DNA of 40,684 bases from an uncultured Mucilaginibacter sp. (GTDB lineage: Bacteria; Bacteroidota; Bacteroidia; Sphingobacteriales; Sphingobacteriaceae). A program made the translations under genes and the position numbers. The stretch lies in NCBI RefSeq assembly GCF_946481715.1, contig NZ_CAMLOV010000030.1:1-40684 (forward strand), read 5' to 3'. The notes under the pieces were generated by a model. That model was not told where the DNA came from. It saw only the letters and a program-made list of their open reading frames with translations, and ran no database searches. Below are positions 32,891 to 40,665 of the stretch, piece by piece; within the stretch, counting starts at the first letter, position 1; each line of letters opens with the position of its first letter.

Positions 32891-33916
32891 ATGAAAAAAA
32901 GATTTCTACTCTTAACATTTTTGGCAGCAGCAGCAACTTTTACCGCAAGCGCGCAGGACGCACCTAAAGCAGACCCGCCTTTGGTTATTTTTGGATCGGT
33001 AGACACGTACTACAAAAACGATTTCTCGGGCTTTAAGAATCCGACAACAGGTAGCTCAAACATCGGTACCAGCTTCGCTACCGACCAAAATTCTATCTCC
33101 ATCGGTATGATAGACCTTGGCTTGAAGAAAAAAGTTGGTAAAGCAGCTTTTGTAGGCGAAATGAGCTTTGGCCCCCGCGGACAGGCCCAATCAATCCCAC
33201 AACCGGCCGGCGATTCTTACCACATCCAAAACTTATACGTATCGTACGATTTGAGCGATAAGTTTACGATGACTGCGGGTTACATGGCAACATTTGTTGG
33301 TTACGAAGTAATTTCTCCGGTAGGCAACTTCAACTACTCAACTTCGTACCTGTTCACCAACGGCCCATTCCAAAATGCTGGTTTAAAAGGTACCTACACC
33401 TTTTCTGACAAAGCAAGCTTAATGGCAGGTATCTTTAACGACGGATGGAATAACTATTCCTCTACTAAAGATGTATCTACTTTTGGCGCCCAGTTGTTTT
33501 TAAGCCCTGCAAAAGGCTGGACTGCCTACTTCAACGTAGTTAGCGGCAAAACATCAGGTACCGAATTTGATATCACAACTGCTTACCAAATTACCGATGC
33601 CTTTAAATTAGGCTTAAACGCTGCTGATTTTAATGCACCAAACAGCCCGGGTGGTTTCCAGGGTATTGCTTTATATCCACAGATTGCTGCCAGCTCGAGC
33701 GTAACTTTTGGTTTAAGAGGCGAGTACTTTAAATGGAAAGATGGTGGCCCAAGTGTTAAAGCATTCACTTTAACTTCAAACATCAAAGCTGGCCCATTAA
33801 CTATCATCCCGGAGTTGAGGCTTGACAGTGCTAACGATGAGCTTTTTGTAAATAGCGACATGCTTGGTACTAAAAAAGCTTCTCAGTTTGTATTAGCAGC
33901 TGTATATTCTTTCTAA
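32891..33916 (+). CDS. outer-membrane porin (BBP2/OmpL-like beta-barrel)
   Basis: The 341-residue protein has a signal peptide ending ASAQ near residue 22 and a barrel-type sequence of alternating strands. It starts LVIFGSVDTYYKNDFSGF and ends FVLAAVYSF, with a terminal Phe. Members of the BBP2-type porin family in Bacteroidota are often found beside transporters and may let small solutes through the outer membrane. Its place directly after amt suggests a part in ammonium or nitrogen uptake. This is an inference from position. A strong hairpin follows the stop. Confidence 0.85.
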   Translation: MKKRFLLLTFLAAAATFTASAQDAPKADPPLVIFGSVDTYYKNDFSGFKNPTTGSSNIGTSFATDQNSISIGMIDLGLKKKVGKAAFVGEMSFGPRGQAQSIPQPAGDSYHIQNLYVSYDLSDKFTMTAGYMATFVGYEVISPVGNFNYSTSYLFTNGPFQNAGLKGTYTFSDKASLMAGIFNDGWNNYSSTKDVSTFGAQLFLSPAKGWTAYFNVVSGKTSGTEFDITTAYQITDAFKLGLNAADFNAPNSPGGFQGIALYPQIAASSSVTFGLRGEYFKWKDGGPSVKAFTLTSNIKAGPLTIIPELRLDSANDELFVNSDMLGTKKASQFVLAAVYSF

Positions 33917-33942
33917 CGAAAATCAACAATTAATTATTTCTT

Positions 33943-33976
33943 ATAAGCCATCCATATTTGTTTATGGATGGCTTAT
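33943..33976. terminator. 14-bp hairpin after the porin gene
   Basis: A perfect stem (ATAAGCCATCCATA at 33943-33956 with TATGGATGGCTTAT at 33963-33976) has a 6-nt loop. Only CTTTATTAT follows, so the T-run is weak. It ends 9 nt before the next start codon and could also act in that gene's leader. Confidence 0.7.
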
Positions 33977-33985
33977 CTTTATTAT

Positions 33986-34561
33986 ATGAAAAAATTATTC
34001 TTCAGTATAGCATGCATCCTGTTAATTAATACCGCCCGCGCACAAAAAGACGTGCTGCAGTTTGATGAGGACAATAAATATGTTTACTACCAGGTGGTTG
34101 ATAAGAAAGGCATGAGTGCCGATACGCTGTACAACCGCGCCCTCGTTTTTATCAAAACCCAGGGGTTTAAGGCCGATGGCAAAGCGGCGGCAGGTACAAT
34201 TGCAGCGAAACATAAATTAGTGGTTTACGGCAATTCGCTTGTTTCTAAAAAGGAAGCAGGGGAGGTTGCCTATACGTTAACCATCGATACAAAAGACCAA
34301 AAGTACCGTTACAAGTTTGCCGGCTTTGTATTTAGGCCATATAAAATAAACCGCTACGGCAGCATGGCTGTAATACCTGGCGTAGAAATACCGCTGGAGA
34401 AAGTTTGGACTAAATACAGCGTTAAAGATACCGACGCTTACCTTGACCAGGTGGGTGCATTTTGCAAGGCAAGCGCAGCCAGGCTATCGCAGCAGATGGA
34501 TAAGGTGCAGGTATTGCGGGCAGAAGAAACCGTAAAGAAAGTTGCGACTGATAAGTGGTAG
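33986..34561 (+). CDS. secreted protein, DUF4468-like
   Basis: The 191-residue protein has a signal peptide ending NTARAQ near residue 19. Residues ~30-130 (YYQVVDKKGMSADTLYNRALVFIKTQGF, then AGEVAYTLTIDTKDQKYRYKFAGFVF) resemble DUF4468, a TBP-like fold found in secreted Bacteroidota proteins. The function is unknown. The ATG at 33986 is preferred over one at 33968, which lies inside the hairpin. A near -7 match, TATCTTTA, lies at 33975-33982 but is doubtful. Confidence 0.75.
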   Translation: MKKLFFSIACILLINTARAQKDVLQFDEDNKYVYYQVVDKKGMSADTLYNRALVFIKTQGFKADGKAAAGTIAAKHKLVVYGNSLVSKKEAGEVAYTLTIDTKDQKYRYKFAGFVFRPYKINRYGSMAVIPGVEIPLEKVWTKYSVKDTDAYLDQVGAFCKASAARLSQQMDKVQVLRAEETVKKVATDKW

Positions 34562-34603
34562 CAACATCAAGTTTTTACCGAACATAATTTGCAATAAGAT
34601 ACG

Positions 34604-34656
34604 ATTGCCAATATAAATTTGGCAATTTTACCCTTTGCCAAATAATTATTTGGCAA
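34604..34656. promoter_or_regulatory. two TTGCCAA/TTGGCAA palindromes upstream of tonB
   Basis: The first has arms ATTGCCAA (34604-34611) and TTGGCAAT (34619-34626). The second is a perfect 22-bp palindrome (34635-34656) with TTGCCAAATAA as its left half. Their centres are about 30.5 bp apart, close to three helical turns. This suggests a paired operator for a dimeric regulator. A TATAACGTTATA palindrome lies further on at 34688-34699. Confidence 0.55.
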
Positions 34657-34723
34657 TAATTCAAAATTACACAACATTTTATATTGTTATAACGTTATAT
34701 AAAGAAATTTAATTCTAAACGTT

Positions 34724-35563
34724 ATGCTAAACACAAAATTTGATTTGTACAACGCCGAGTGGCTCGATGTTGTATTTGACGACCGCAACAAGGCTTATGG
34801 TGCTTACGACCTTCGGTCGCATTATGCCGGCACGCTTAATAAGGCGATGGCCATTGCTTTTACGGTAGTAATTAGCGGGGCTGTGGCTTTGAGCTTTGCC
34901 TTTAAAACAGTTCCGGTGGAGACAGGGATTATCCGGGATGTTGATTTGAGTCACTTTAAATTAGACCCACCCATAAAACCCAAAGAAGAAAAGGCAGAAA
35001 AACCAAAGCCAGCTGCTCCGGAAAAGCCGCAACCCCAAGTAACCACTATACAGCATCTATCAACTGTCGTAAAGCCAGATGATCAGGTTACCAAAGAACC
35101 TGTTGAGAATATTGACCTGCAAACCGCAGCTATCAGTTCAGAAACAGTTAAAGGGGTAGATCCTGGCGAGGGGGGCAATATACCTGAGCCATCCAGCGGC
35201 GGAGGTGGCACAGCGGTAAAAGGCAATAGCGACGAAATTGTGCCATTTGATGGAAGTTTAGAAGTAAACCCAGAGCCATATGGTGGTATGGCTGCCTTTG
35301 GCAAATTCCTGGGGAAAAATATGCGTTTCCCGGCACAGGCGCAGGATGCAAACGTATCCGGCCGAGTTATCATGAGTTTTGTAATTGAAAAAAATGGGGA
35401 AATATCGAATATTTCCGTTATCCGGGAAGCTGGTTTCGGATTCGACCAGGAAGCAACCCGCGTATTAAAACTTGCCAAGGCCTGGAAACCCGGAATGCAA
35501 AACGGGCAGCCGGTAAGGGTGCGGTATACCATACCAATTAACTTTCAATTGCCTGCAGAGTAG
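34724..35563 (+). CDS. tonB: TonB-family energy transducer
   Basis: TonB couples the proton-motive force to outer-membrane receptors. The 279-residue protein starts with FDLYNAEWLDVVFDDRNKAYGAYDLR, the typical Bacteroidota TonB N-terminus. One membrane segment follows (about 42-62), then a Lys/Pro-rich spacer (about 78-110). The C-terminal TonB domain (about 190-279) carries GRVIMSFVIEKNGEISNISVI and ends YTIPINFQLPAE. ExbB and ExbD genes are not adjacent. It may serve receptors such as the Oar-like protein elsewhere in the window. Confidence 0.92.
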   Translation: MLNTKFDLYNAEWLDVVFDDRNKAYGAYDLRSHYAGTLNKAMAIAFTVVISGAVALSFAFKTVPVETGIIRDVDLSHFKLDPPIKPKEEKAEKPKPAAPEKPQPQVTTIQHLSTVVKPDDQVTKEPVENIDLQTAAISSETVKGVDPGEGGNIPEPSSGGGGTAVKGNSDEIVPFDGSLEVNPEPYGGMAAFGKFLGKNMRFPAQAQDANVSGRVIMSFVIEKNGEISNISVIREAGFGFDQEATRVLKLAKAWKPGMQNGQPVRVRYTIPINFQLPAE

Positions 35564-35570
35564 TTTTGAA

Positions 35571-35602
35571 GGTTAAAATGGTTAAAAGGTAATTGGTTAA
35601 TG
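35571..35602. repeat. GGTTAAAA-type tandem repeat
   Basis: The units read GGTTAAAAT, GGTTAAAA, GGTAATT and GGTTAATG, an irregular period of 7-9 bp. It lies between the tonB stop and its terminator. Confidence 0.5.
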
Positions 35603-35636
35603 AAACCCGCAGATAACTGATATTATCTGCGGGTTT
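35603..35636 (+). terminator. terminator after tonB
   Basis: A perfect 14-bp stem (AAACCCGCAGATAA at 35603-35616 with TTATCTGCGGGTTT at 35623-35636) is followed by Ts. Confidence 0.92.
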
Positions 35637-35853
35637 TTGCTTTCCGGGTATTGCTACAGGTGCCCGGCGGAACAACGGCTGCGATCCAAAACGCCGAACA
35701 ATTTGTTATGGTAGATACGGTGTTTTTATGCCCCAAAAACGGCTCTTTTCAATCCAAAAAGCACAGAAAAAGCCCCATTTTTTGATAAAAAACAATAAAA
35801 ACACGGAAGTAATTTCGCGCCTAACAAACCCTGGAGGTGAAGATTTCATAAAA

Positions 35854-35874
35854 TTTGCCGGGTACCCCGGCAAA
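35854..35874. other. GC-rich hairpin in the gene-free region
   Basis: A perfect 9-bp stem (TTTGCCGGG at 35854-35862 with CCCGGCAAA at 35866-35874) has a 3-nt loop. No gene ends nearby and there is no T-run, so it is not an obvious terminator. Confidence 0.5.
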
Positions 35875-35921
35875 GTATCTTGCAGCCCATTGCACCATTT
35901 GTAATAAAAGGCGTTTAGGCA

Positions 35922-36111
35922 AGGTGTTCCAAAAAAGTGTTGTACCTCAATTTTTTGTTTTACTTCTATTTTTAATAATTAATTGATAATCAGCATTATA
36001 TTAAGATTATCTAAAGGGTAGGGATGTTCCAAAGTGTTTCACATATTTTGCTAAAACATTAATAATCAATTACTAACAAAAACAGGTTGTTCCACTCATA
36101 AAAGTGGAACA
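35922..36111. repeat. degenerate three-copy TGTTCCA array
   Basis: TGTTCCA occurs at 35925, 36025 and 36088, each time followed by AAAGTG or AGTG and then an AC-rich end. The first two are exactly 100 bp apart. The third is a perfect hairpin with TGTTCCACT (36088-36096) and AGTGGAACA (36103-36111). A/T-rich stretches with ATTAATAAT-like words follow copies one and two. Confidence 0.55.
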
Positions 36112-36125
36112 CTAAGAGATGTGTT

Positions 36126-36188
36126 GTCTCATATCTCAAATCTCATGTCTCAAATCTTACTCCTCAAATCTCACATCTCCTATCTAAA
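36126..36188. repeat. heptamer tandem repeat (ATCTCAN type), nine units
   Basis: Nine units in exact 7-bp register: GTCTCAT, ATCTCAA, ATCTCAT, GTCTCAA, ATCTTAC, TCCTCAA, ATCTCAC, ATCTCCT, ATCTAAA. The array ends 16 bp before the purL -7 box. Confidence 0.85.
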
Positions 36189-36204
36189 TTCCCGCACTTT
36201 TTCC

Positions 36205-36212
36205 TAATTTTG
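36205..36212 (+). promoter_or_regulatory. -7 box of purL
   Basis: TAATTTTG matches TAnnTTTG and ends 29 nt before the TTG start. Confidence 0.6.
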
Positions 36213-36241
36213 CGCATCCTTTCAACATAAACAATTAAACA

Positions 36242-38470
36242 TTGGAGAACCAGGAATTAACTACCGTTGAGACCGCCAAAGACCTTGGCCTTTTACCCGA
36301 AGAGTTTACAAGAATAAATGAAATAATGGGCCGCGTGCCCAACTTTACCGAGCTGTCTATCTTTGCAGTAATGTGGAGCGAGCATTGCTCTTACAAAAAT
36401 TCTATCACCTGGCTAAAAACATTACCAAAAGACAGCCCGCGTATGCTGGCTAAAGCAGGTGAAGAAAACGCCGGCTTGGTTGACCTTGGAGACGGCATAG
36501 GCTGTGCCTTTAAAATAGAATCGCATAACCACCCCTCGGCGCTGGAACCCTACCAGGGCGCAGCAACTGGCGTAGGCGGCATCAATCGAGATATATTTAC
36601 CATGGGTGCAAGGCCCATAGCCCAAATGAACTCCCTCCGCTTCGGCGACCTTAGCCTTGATAAAACCAAATGGCTGGTAAAAGGCGTGGTAAAAGGCATC
36701 ACCCACTATGGCAATGCGTTCGGTATACCAACCGTTGGCGGCGAACTTTTCTTTGATGAGTGCTACAACATTAACCCATTGGTGAATGCTTTCTCGGCAG
36801 GTATTGTTAAAGCTGGTGAAACCGTTTCCGCTACATCTTACGGTGTAGGCAACCCGGTTTATATTGTGGGCTCGGCAACCGGTAAAGATGGTATCCACGG
36901 TGCTGCTTTTGCGTCGAAAGATATCACCGAAGATTCGGTAAACGATTTGCCGGCCGTACAGGTAGGCGACCCTTTTCAGGAAAAATTACTGCTGGAAGCC
37001 ACCTTAGAAGTAATTAAAACCGGTGCCGTTATCGGTATGCAGGACATGGGCGCGGCAGGTATTATCTGCTCCAACTCCGAAATGAGCGCTAAAGGCGAGC
37101 ACGGCATGATCATTCACCTGGACCGTGTACCGATGCGCCAGGAAAACATGAAACCTTACGAGATATTGCTGTCTGAATCTCAGGAGCGGATGCTTATTGT
37201 TGTTGAAAAAGGTAAAGAAGCGCTTGTAGAAGCTGTTTTTGATAAATGGGATCTCAACTGCGCCATCATAGGCGAGGTAACCGATACCCAGCGCCTGGAG
37301 TACTTTATGAACGGCGTAAAAGTAGCTGATGTACCGGCGGACGACTTAGTTTTGGGCGGCGGCGCCCCGATATACGAGCGCGAATACCGAGAGCCTGCTT
37401 ACTTTGCCGAAAACCAAAAATTTAAAATAGAAGACGTTGCCGAACCAGCCGATCTAATAGATGTTGCCGAACATTTGATAGCGCATCCAAACATTGCATC
37501 AAAACGTTGGGTAACCGACCAGTACGATTCAATGATAGGCACCGCTACTATGACTACCAACCGCCCAAGCGATGCGGCTGTTGTGGCAGTAAAAGACACT
37601 GGCAAGGCTATAGTATTAACCTGCGATTGTAACTCGCGCTACGTATACGCCGACCCGCAAAAGGGTACCGCCATTGCTGTGGCCGAAGCTGCACGTAACA
37701 TTACCTGCGCCGGCGGCGAGCCGGTTGCTATAACCAACTGCTTAAACTTTGGTAATCCATACAAGCCAGAAGTTTACTGGCAATTTGTTGGTGCTATAAA
37801 AGGCATGGGCGAGGCCTGCCGTAAATTTGAGACCCCGGTAACCGGCGGTAATGTGAGCTTTTACAACCAATCATCAGATGAAGGCCCCGTATTCCCAACA
37901 CCAACCATTGGTATGCTGGGCGTAATGGACGACCAAAATAACTTGATGACGCTTGATTTTAAACAACCCGGCGACCTGATATACCTGATAGGCGAATCGC
38001 AAAATGATATCGCCTCTTCACAATACTTAGCGTCGTACCATAAAATATTAAAAGCCCCTGCACCATATTTCGATATCGATAAAGAATATGCGATGCACCA
38101 GGTAGTTAAGCAACTCATTAAACATAAAGTGGTGCAATCTGCCCATGACGTAGCTGATGGCGGCTTATATGTTGCTTTGGTGGAATCTTGCCTGCCAAAC
38201 GGCTTAGGCTTCGACATTGAAACAGATAGCAATATCCGCAAAGATGCCTTCCTTTTCGGCGAGGCACAGGGAAGGGTAGTGGTAAGTATCGCACCTGATG
38301 ACCAGGAGCGCTTTATTGAGATGATGGCCACCAGCGAAGTAGAATTCAGTCTGTTGGGTACTGTTAACGGCATTGGTAACACCAATATTGATGACGAGTT
38401 ATTTGGCAACATCACCGATATTAAAATGGTACATGGCAATGTACTGCACGTTAGCCTTGGAGAAGCATAA
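36242..38470 (+). CDS. purL: phosphoribosylformylglycinamidine synthase, small PurL type
   Basis: This enzyme amidates FGAR to FGAM with ATP and ammonia from PurQ. At 742 residues it is the small PurL that works with separate PurQ and PurS; neither is in the window. Motifs include HCSYKNSI, the ATP and metal-binding [21 protein letters not shown], and [12 protein letters not shown]. The frame has a stop codon at 36236, so the only start that keeps the N-terminus is the TTG at 36242. An ATG 28 codons later would delete conserved residues. The yaeR start codon overlaps its stop by 1 nt. Confidence 0.95.
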   Translation: MENQELTTVETAKDLGLLPEEFTRINEIMGRVPNFTELSIFAVMWSEHCSYKNSITWLKTLPKDSPRMLAKAGEENAGLVDLGDGIGCAFKIESHNHPSALEPYQGAATGVGGINRDIFTMGARPIAQMNSLRFGDLSLDKTKWLVKGVVKGITHYGNAFGIPTVGGELFFDECYNINPLVNAFSAGIVKAGETVSATSYGVGNPVYIVGSATGKDGIHGAAFASKDITEDSVNDLPAVQVGDPFQEKLLLEATLEVIKTGAVIGMQDMGAAGIICSNSEMSAKGEHGMIIHLDRVPMRQENMKPYEILLSESQERMLIVVEKGKEALVEAVFDKWDLNCAIIGEVTDTQRLEYFMNGVKVADVPADDLVLGGGAPIYEREYREPAYFAENQKFKIEDVAEPADLIDVAEHLIAHPNIASKRWVTDQYDSMIGTATMTTNRPSDAAVVAVKDTGKAIVLTCDCNSRYVYADPQKGTAIAVAEAARNITCAGGEPVAITNCLNFGNPYKPEVYWQFVGAIKGMGEACRKFETPVTGGNVSFYNQSSDEGPVFPTPTIGMLGVMDDQNNLMTLDFKQPGDLIYLIGESQNDIASSQYLASYHKILKAPAPYFDIDKEYAMHQVVKQLIKHKVVQSAHDVADGGLYVALVESCLPNGLGFDIETDSNIRKDAFLFGEAQGRVVVSIAPDDQERFIEMMATSEVEFSLLGTVNGIGNTNIDDELFGNITDIKMVHGNVLHVSLGEA

Positions 38471-38859
38471 TGCTGAAGCTGAATAAAATCCATCACATTG
38501 CTATTATATGTGCTGACTATGAAAAGTCGAAGCACTTCTACACGGAAGTGCTCGGCTTGAAAGTAGTGCTGGAAACCTACCGCGAGGAACGCCGATCGTA
38601 CAAACTGGACCTTGAAGTTGGCGGGCAATATCAGATAGAGCTATTCTCTTTTCCAGGCCCCCCGGGCCGCCCATCGCGCCCTGAAGCTGCGGGTCTAAGG
38701 CATTTGGCTTTTGAAGTGGATAATATTGAGGAAGCGGTTTTTCATATCAACGAGCATAATGTGGTGACAGAGCCTATCCGGATAGATGACACTACGGGCA
38801 AACGCTTTACCTTTTTTGCAGATCCGGATGGATTACCACTGGAGTTGTACGAACGGTAA
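38470..38859 (+). CDS. yaeR: VOC-family metalloprotein, YaeR-like
   Basis: The 129-residue protein is a vicinal-oxygen-chelate (glyoxalase-like) protein close to E. coli YaeR in length and sequence pattern, for example ELFSFPGPPGRPSRPEAAGLRHLAF and KRFTFFADPDGLPLELYE. The four metal ligands can be placed: a His in the N-terminal IHHIAI, Glu57, His78 and Glu125. The exact reaction is not established for the family. The start codon overlaps the purL stop (TAATG), so the two genes are translationally coupled. A terminator follows. Confidence 0.92.
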   Translation: MLKLNKIHHIAIICADYEKSKHFYTEVLGLKVVLETYREERRSYKLDLEVGGQYQIELFSFPGPPGRPSRPEAAGLRHLAFEVDNIEEAVFHINEHNVVTEPIRIDDTTGKRFTFFADPDGLPLELYER

Positions 38860-38883
38860 TAAGTTTATTAGATAGATTTGTAT

Positions 38884-38911
38884 AGACGCGATATTTCGCG
38901 TCTTTTTTTTT
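38884..38911 (+). terminator. terminator after purL-yaeR
   Basis: A perfect 8-bp stem (AGACGCGA at 38884-38891 with TCGCGTCT at 38896-38903) has a TATT loop and is followed by eight more Ts. Confidence 0.93.
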
Positions 38912-38927
38912 ACGGTTAGAACGAACT

Positions 38928-38960
38928 GAAATTCATGCATTCGTGAAATTCGTATGCATT
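38928..38960. repeat. GAAATTC-ATGCATT direct repeat
   Basis: GAAATTCATGCATT at 38928-38941 recurs as GAAATTCGTATGCATT at 38945-38960. A TTCGTGAAATTCGT stretch inside it resembles the repeat at 28191-28367. Confidence 0.55.
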
Positions 38961-38991
38961 TTGTAGCTTTAGCAATCTAATTATAACCAAT

Positions 38992-39981
38992 ATGAAATTC
39001 TCACCCCGTTTATCCGGCGAACGTATTCGTCGCTTTTTAGGCTCACAAGCTGTTTTAATGCTGCTGCTTTCGGCAACTGTAAAACTATCGGCGCAAGAAC
39101 ATGAATTGAAAAAAGACCCTGATGTAATAGGCCGTTGGGACCTGACGATGGAGAAAGACGGTAAAAGCCAACCGTCATGGCTGGAAGTGCAGAAGTCTGG
39201 CACACATACACTTATAGGTCGCTTTACTTATGCTTTTGGCAGCGCCCGCCCTATATCGGAGGTAAAACCGGAGGATGGCAAATTCAGTTTTTCTATCCCG
39301 CCGCAATGGGAAGAGGGCAACCGCAACATGGATTTTGAGTTTGAAGTTGGCGGCGATGTGTTGAAAGGCACTATGGTTTATACCGATGGCAAAACCTACA
39401 ACTTTACCGGCGTACGTGCGCCAAGGATGTTGCCTAACAAGCCAGTTGTTTGGGGCAAGCCTATCGTTTTATTCAACGGCAAGGACACAAAAGGCTGGCA
39501 TACAGATGGAAGGCCAAACCAGTGGATTGTTGAAAAAGGCGTTTTGCGCAGCCTTAAGTCGGGCGCTAACCTGATTACAAACAAAACTTTTAACGACTTT
39601 AAACTGCATATCGAGTTCCGTTATAAACAGGGCAGCAACAGCGGGGTATACCTGCGCGGCCGTTACGAGGTGCAGGTAATAGACACCAAAAGTGGTGAAC
39701 CAGAGCCTATTAACAACCAGTTCAGTTCCGTTTATGGGTTTTTACCTCCAACAAAAATGATGGCCAAGAACCCGGGCGAATGGCAATCTTATGATATTAC
39801 GCTGGTGGGCCGGCTGGTTACCATTGTGGCCAATGGCACCGAAGTGATCTGCAGGGCAGAGATACCGGGCATTACCGGCGGCGCTCTAAACAGCCGCGAA
39901 GGGGAGCCCGGCCCGCTGATGATACAAGGCGACCACGGGCCTATCGACTACCGTAACATTGTAATCACGCCGGCGAAGTAG
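38992..39981 (+). CDS. secreted DUF1080 (3-keto-disaccharide hydrolase) family protein
   Basis: The 329-residue protein has a long basic N-terminus and a signal peptide ending KLSAQ near residue 35. The C-terminal ~185 residues have the DUF1080 fold signatures: LFNGKDTKGWHTDG, then FNDFKLHIEFRYKQGSNSGVYLRG, and PLMIQGDHGPIDYRNI. DUF1080 is a concanavalin-like fold, with some members acting on 3-keto-disaccharides. The N-terminal ~110 residues form a separate beta-rich domain. The substrate is unknown. TAGCTTTA at 38964-38971 is a near -7 match. Confidence 0.88.
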   Translation: MKFSPRLSGERIRRFLGSQAVLMLLLSATVKLSAQEHELKKDPDVIGRWDLTMEKDGKSQPSWLEVQKSGTHTLIGRFTYAFGSARPISEVKPEDGKFSFSIPPQWEEGNRNMDFEFEVGGDVLKGTMVYTDGKTYNFTGVRAPRMLPNKPVVWGKPIVLFNGKDTKGWHTDGRPNQWIVEKGVLRSLKSGANLITNKTFNDFKLHIEFRYKQGSNSGVYLRGRYEVQVIDTKSGEPEPINNQFSSVYGFLPPTKMMAKNPGEWQSYDITLVGRLVTIVANGTEVICRAEIPGITGGALNSREGEPGPLMIQGDHGPIDYRNIVITPAK

Positions 39982-40000
39982 CGCATTGCAACGTGTTTCA

Positions 40001-40044
40001 AAAACGGCCCGGTGAGATGCGAAAAACATTTTCCGGGCCGTTTT
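40001..40044 (+). terminator. terminator after the DUF1080 gene
   Basis: A perfect 12-bp stem (AAAACGGCCCGG at 40001-40012 with CCGGGCCGTTTT at 40033-40044) has a 20-nt loop and a T-run of eight. Confidence 0.9.
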
Positions 40045-40143
40045 TTTTGATGCCGATGGATGGCTATATAGGTAACATTTTGCTAAAAACCCGTAAATTC
40101 CCCGAGTTTTTTCGGTGTTTTTCTTTGCTTTTCTGTACTTATC

Positions 40144-40563
40144 TTATTTTTCCTCAACGTACGTTTTAAAATTATTTAACACTGCCTGGCAGGCGGCTTG
40201 TTGGCCTTCGGCAGGGTCGGAATCTTGGGGTTCGAAAGTTTCGGTGATGGTGACGGGGTTGCTGCCGCTAAATTTTATTGCGGACCTGCGCCCGTCGTTT
40301 AATGTGTAGGTGAGGAGTTGGTGCGGGATAATCTCATTATAGATACCTTCGAAATTAAAGCTGAAGCTGCCATCTTTCAGGCCCATTACAAACAAGAACC
40401 TGCCGCCGGGCTGCGGGTTGTTTTCTGCATGCGTGGTATGCCAATCGGGCGAGAAGCTGTTCCAATGGACGATGTCTGCGGGATTGTGCCATATCTCCCA
40501 TACCTTTTCAATCGGGGCGTTGATTACAACAGTAGCGGCTTGGGCATTGTCATTTAGGTTCAT
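40144..40563 (-). CDS. SRPBCC (AHSA1/START-like) domain protein
   Basis: The 139-residue protein is a single SRPBCC domain, starting AATVVINAPIEKVWEIWHNPADIVHWNSFSPDW and ending in the long C-terminal helix (QAACQAVLNNFKTYVEEK). These proteins bind small hydrophobic ligands in a helix-grip cavity. No ligand can be inferred. There is no signal peptide. A -7 box lies 18 nt upstream. Confidence 0.9.
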   Translation of the reverse strand: MNLNDNAQAATVVINAPIEKVWEIWHNPADIVHWNSFSPDWHTTHAENNPQPGGRFLFVMGLKDGSFSFNFEGIYNEIIPHQLLTYTLNDGRRSAIKFSGSNPVTITETFEPQDSDPAEGQQAACQAVLNNFKTYVEEK

Positions 40564-40581
40564 TACACGTGTTATGTATTA

Positions 40582-40589
40582 CAAATATA
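40582..40589 (-). promoter_or_regulatory. -7 box of the SRPBCC gene
   Basis: On the minus strand this reads TATATTTG, an exact TAnnTTTG match. Confidence 0.6.
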
Positions 40590-40665
40590 CCTTCACGCGG
40601 CGCTTTTGTAAACGGGCAAATACGCCATTGTTACGGTTGATTTGAGACAAACAATAAACTCACAA

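Larger units (their letters stand above)
35637..36241. other. 605-bp gene-free region before purL
   Basis: No coding frame of 60 codons or more, tRNA or known RNA is visible. The left third (35637-35850) shows no clear structure. It contains a GC-rich hairpin at 35854-35874, a degenerate TGTTCCA array at 35922-36111, a heptamer repeat at 36126-36188 and the purL -7 box at 36205-36212. Confidence 0.6.

Noticed and set aside
36126..36188. A CRISPR-like array.
   Set aside because: The units are 7 bp with no unique spacers, so this is a simple tandem repeat. No cas genes are present.
37861..38628. A 255-codon minus-strand frame opposite purL.
   Set aside because: It is a shadow of purL codons with low-complexity Ser/Thr/Pro content and no recognisable domain.
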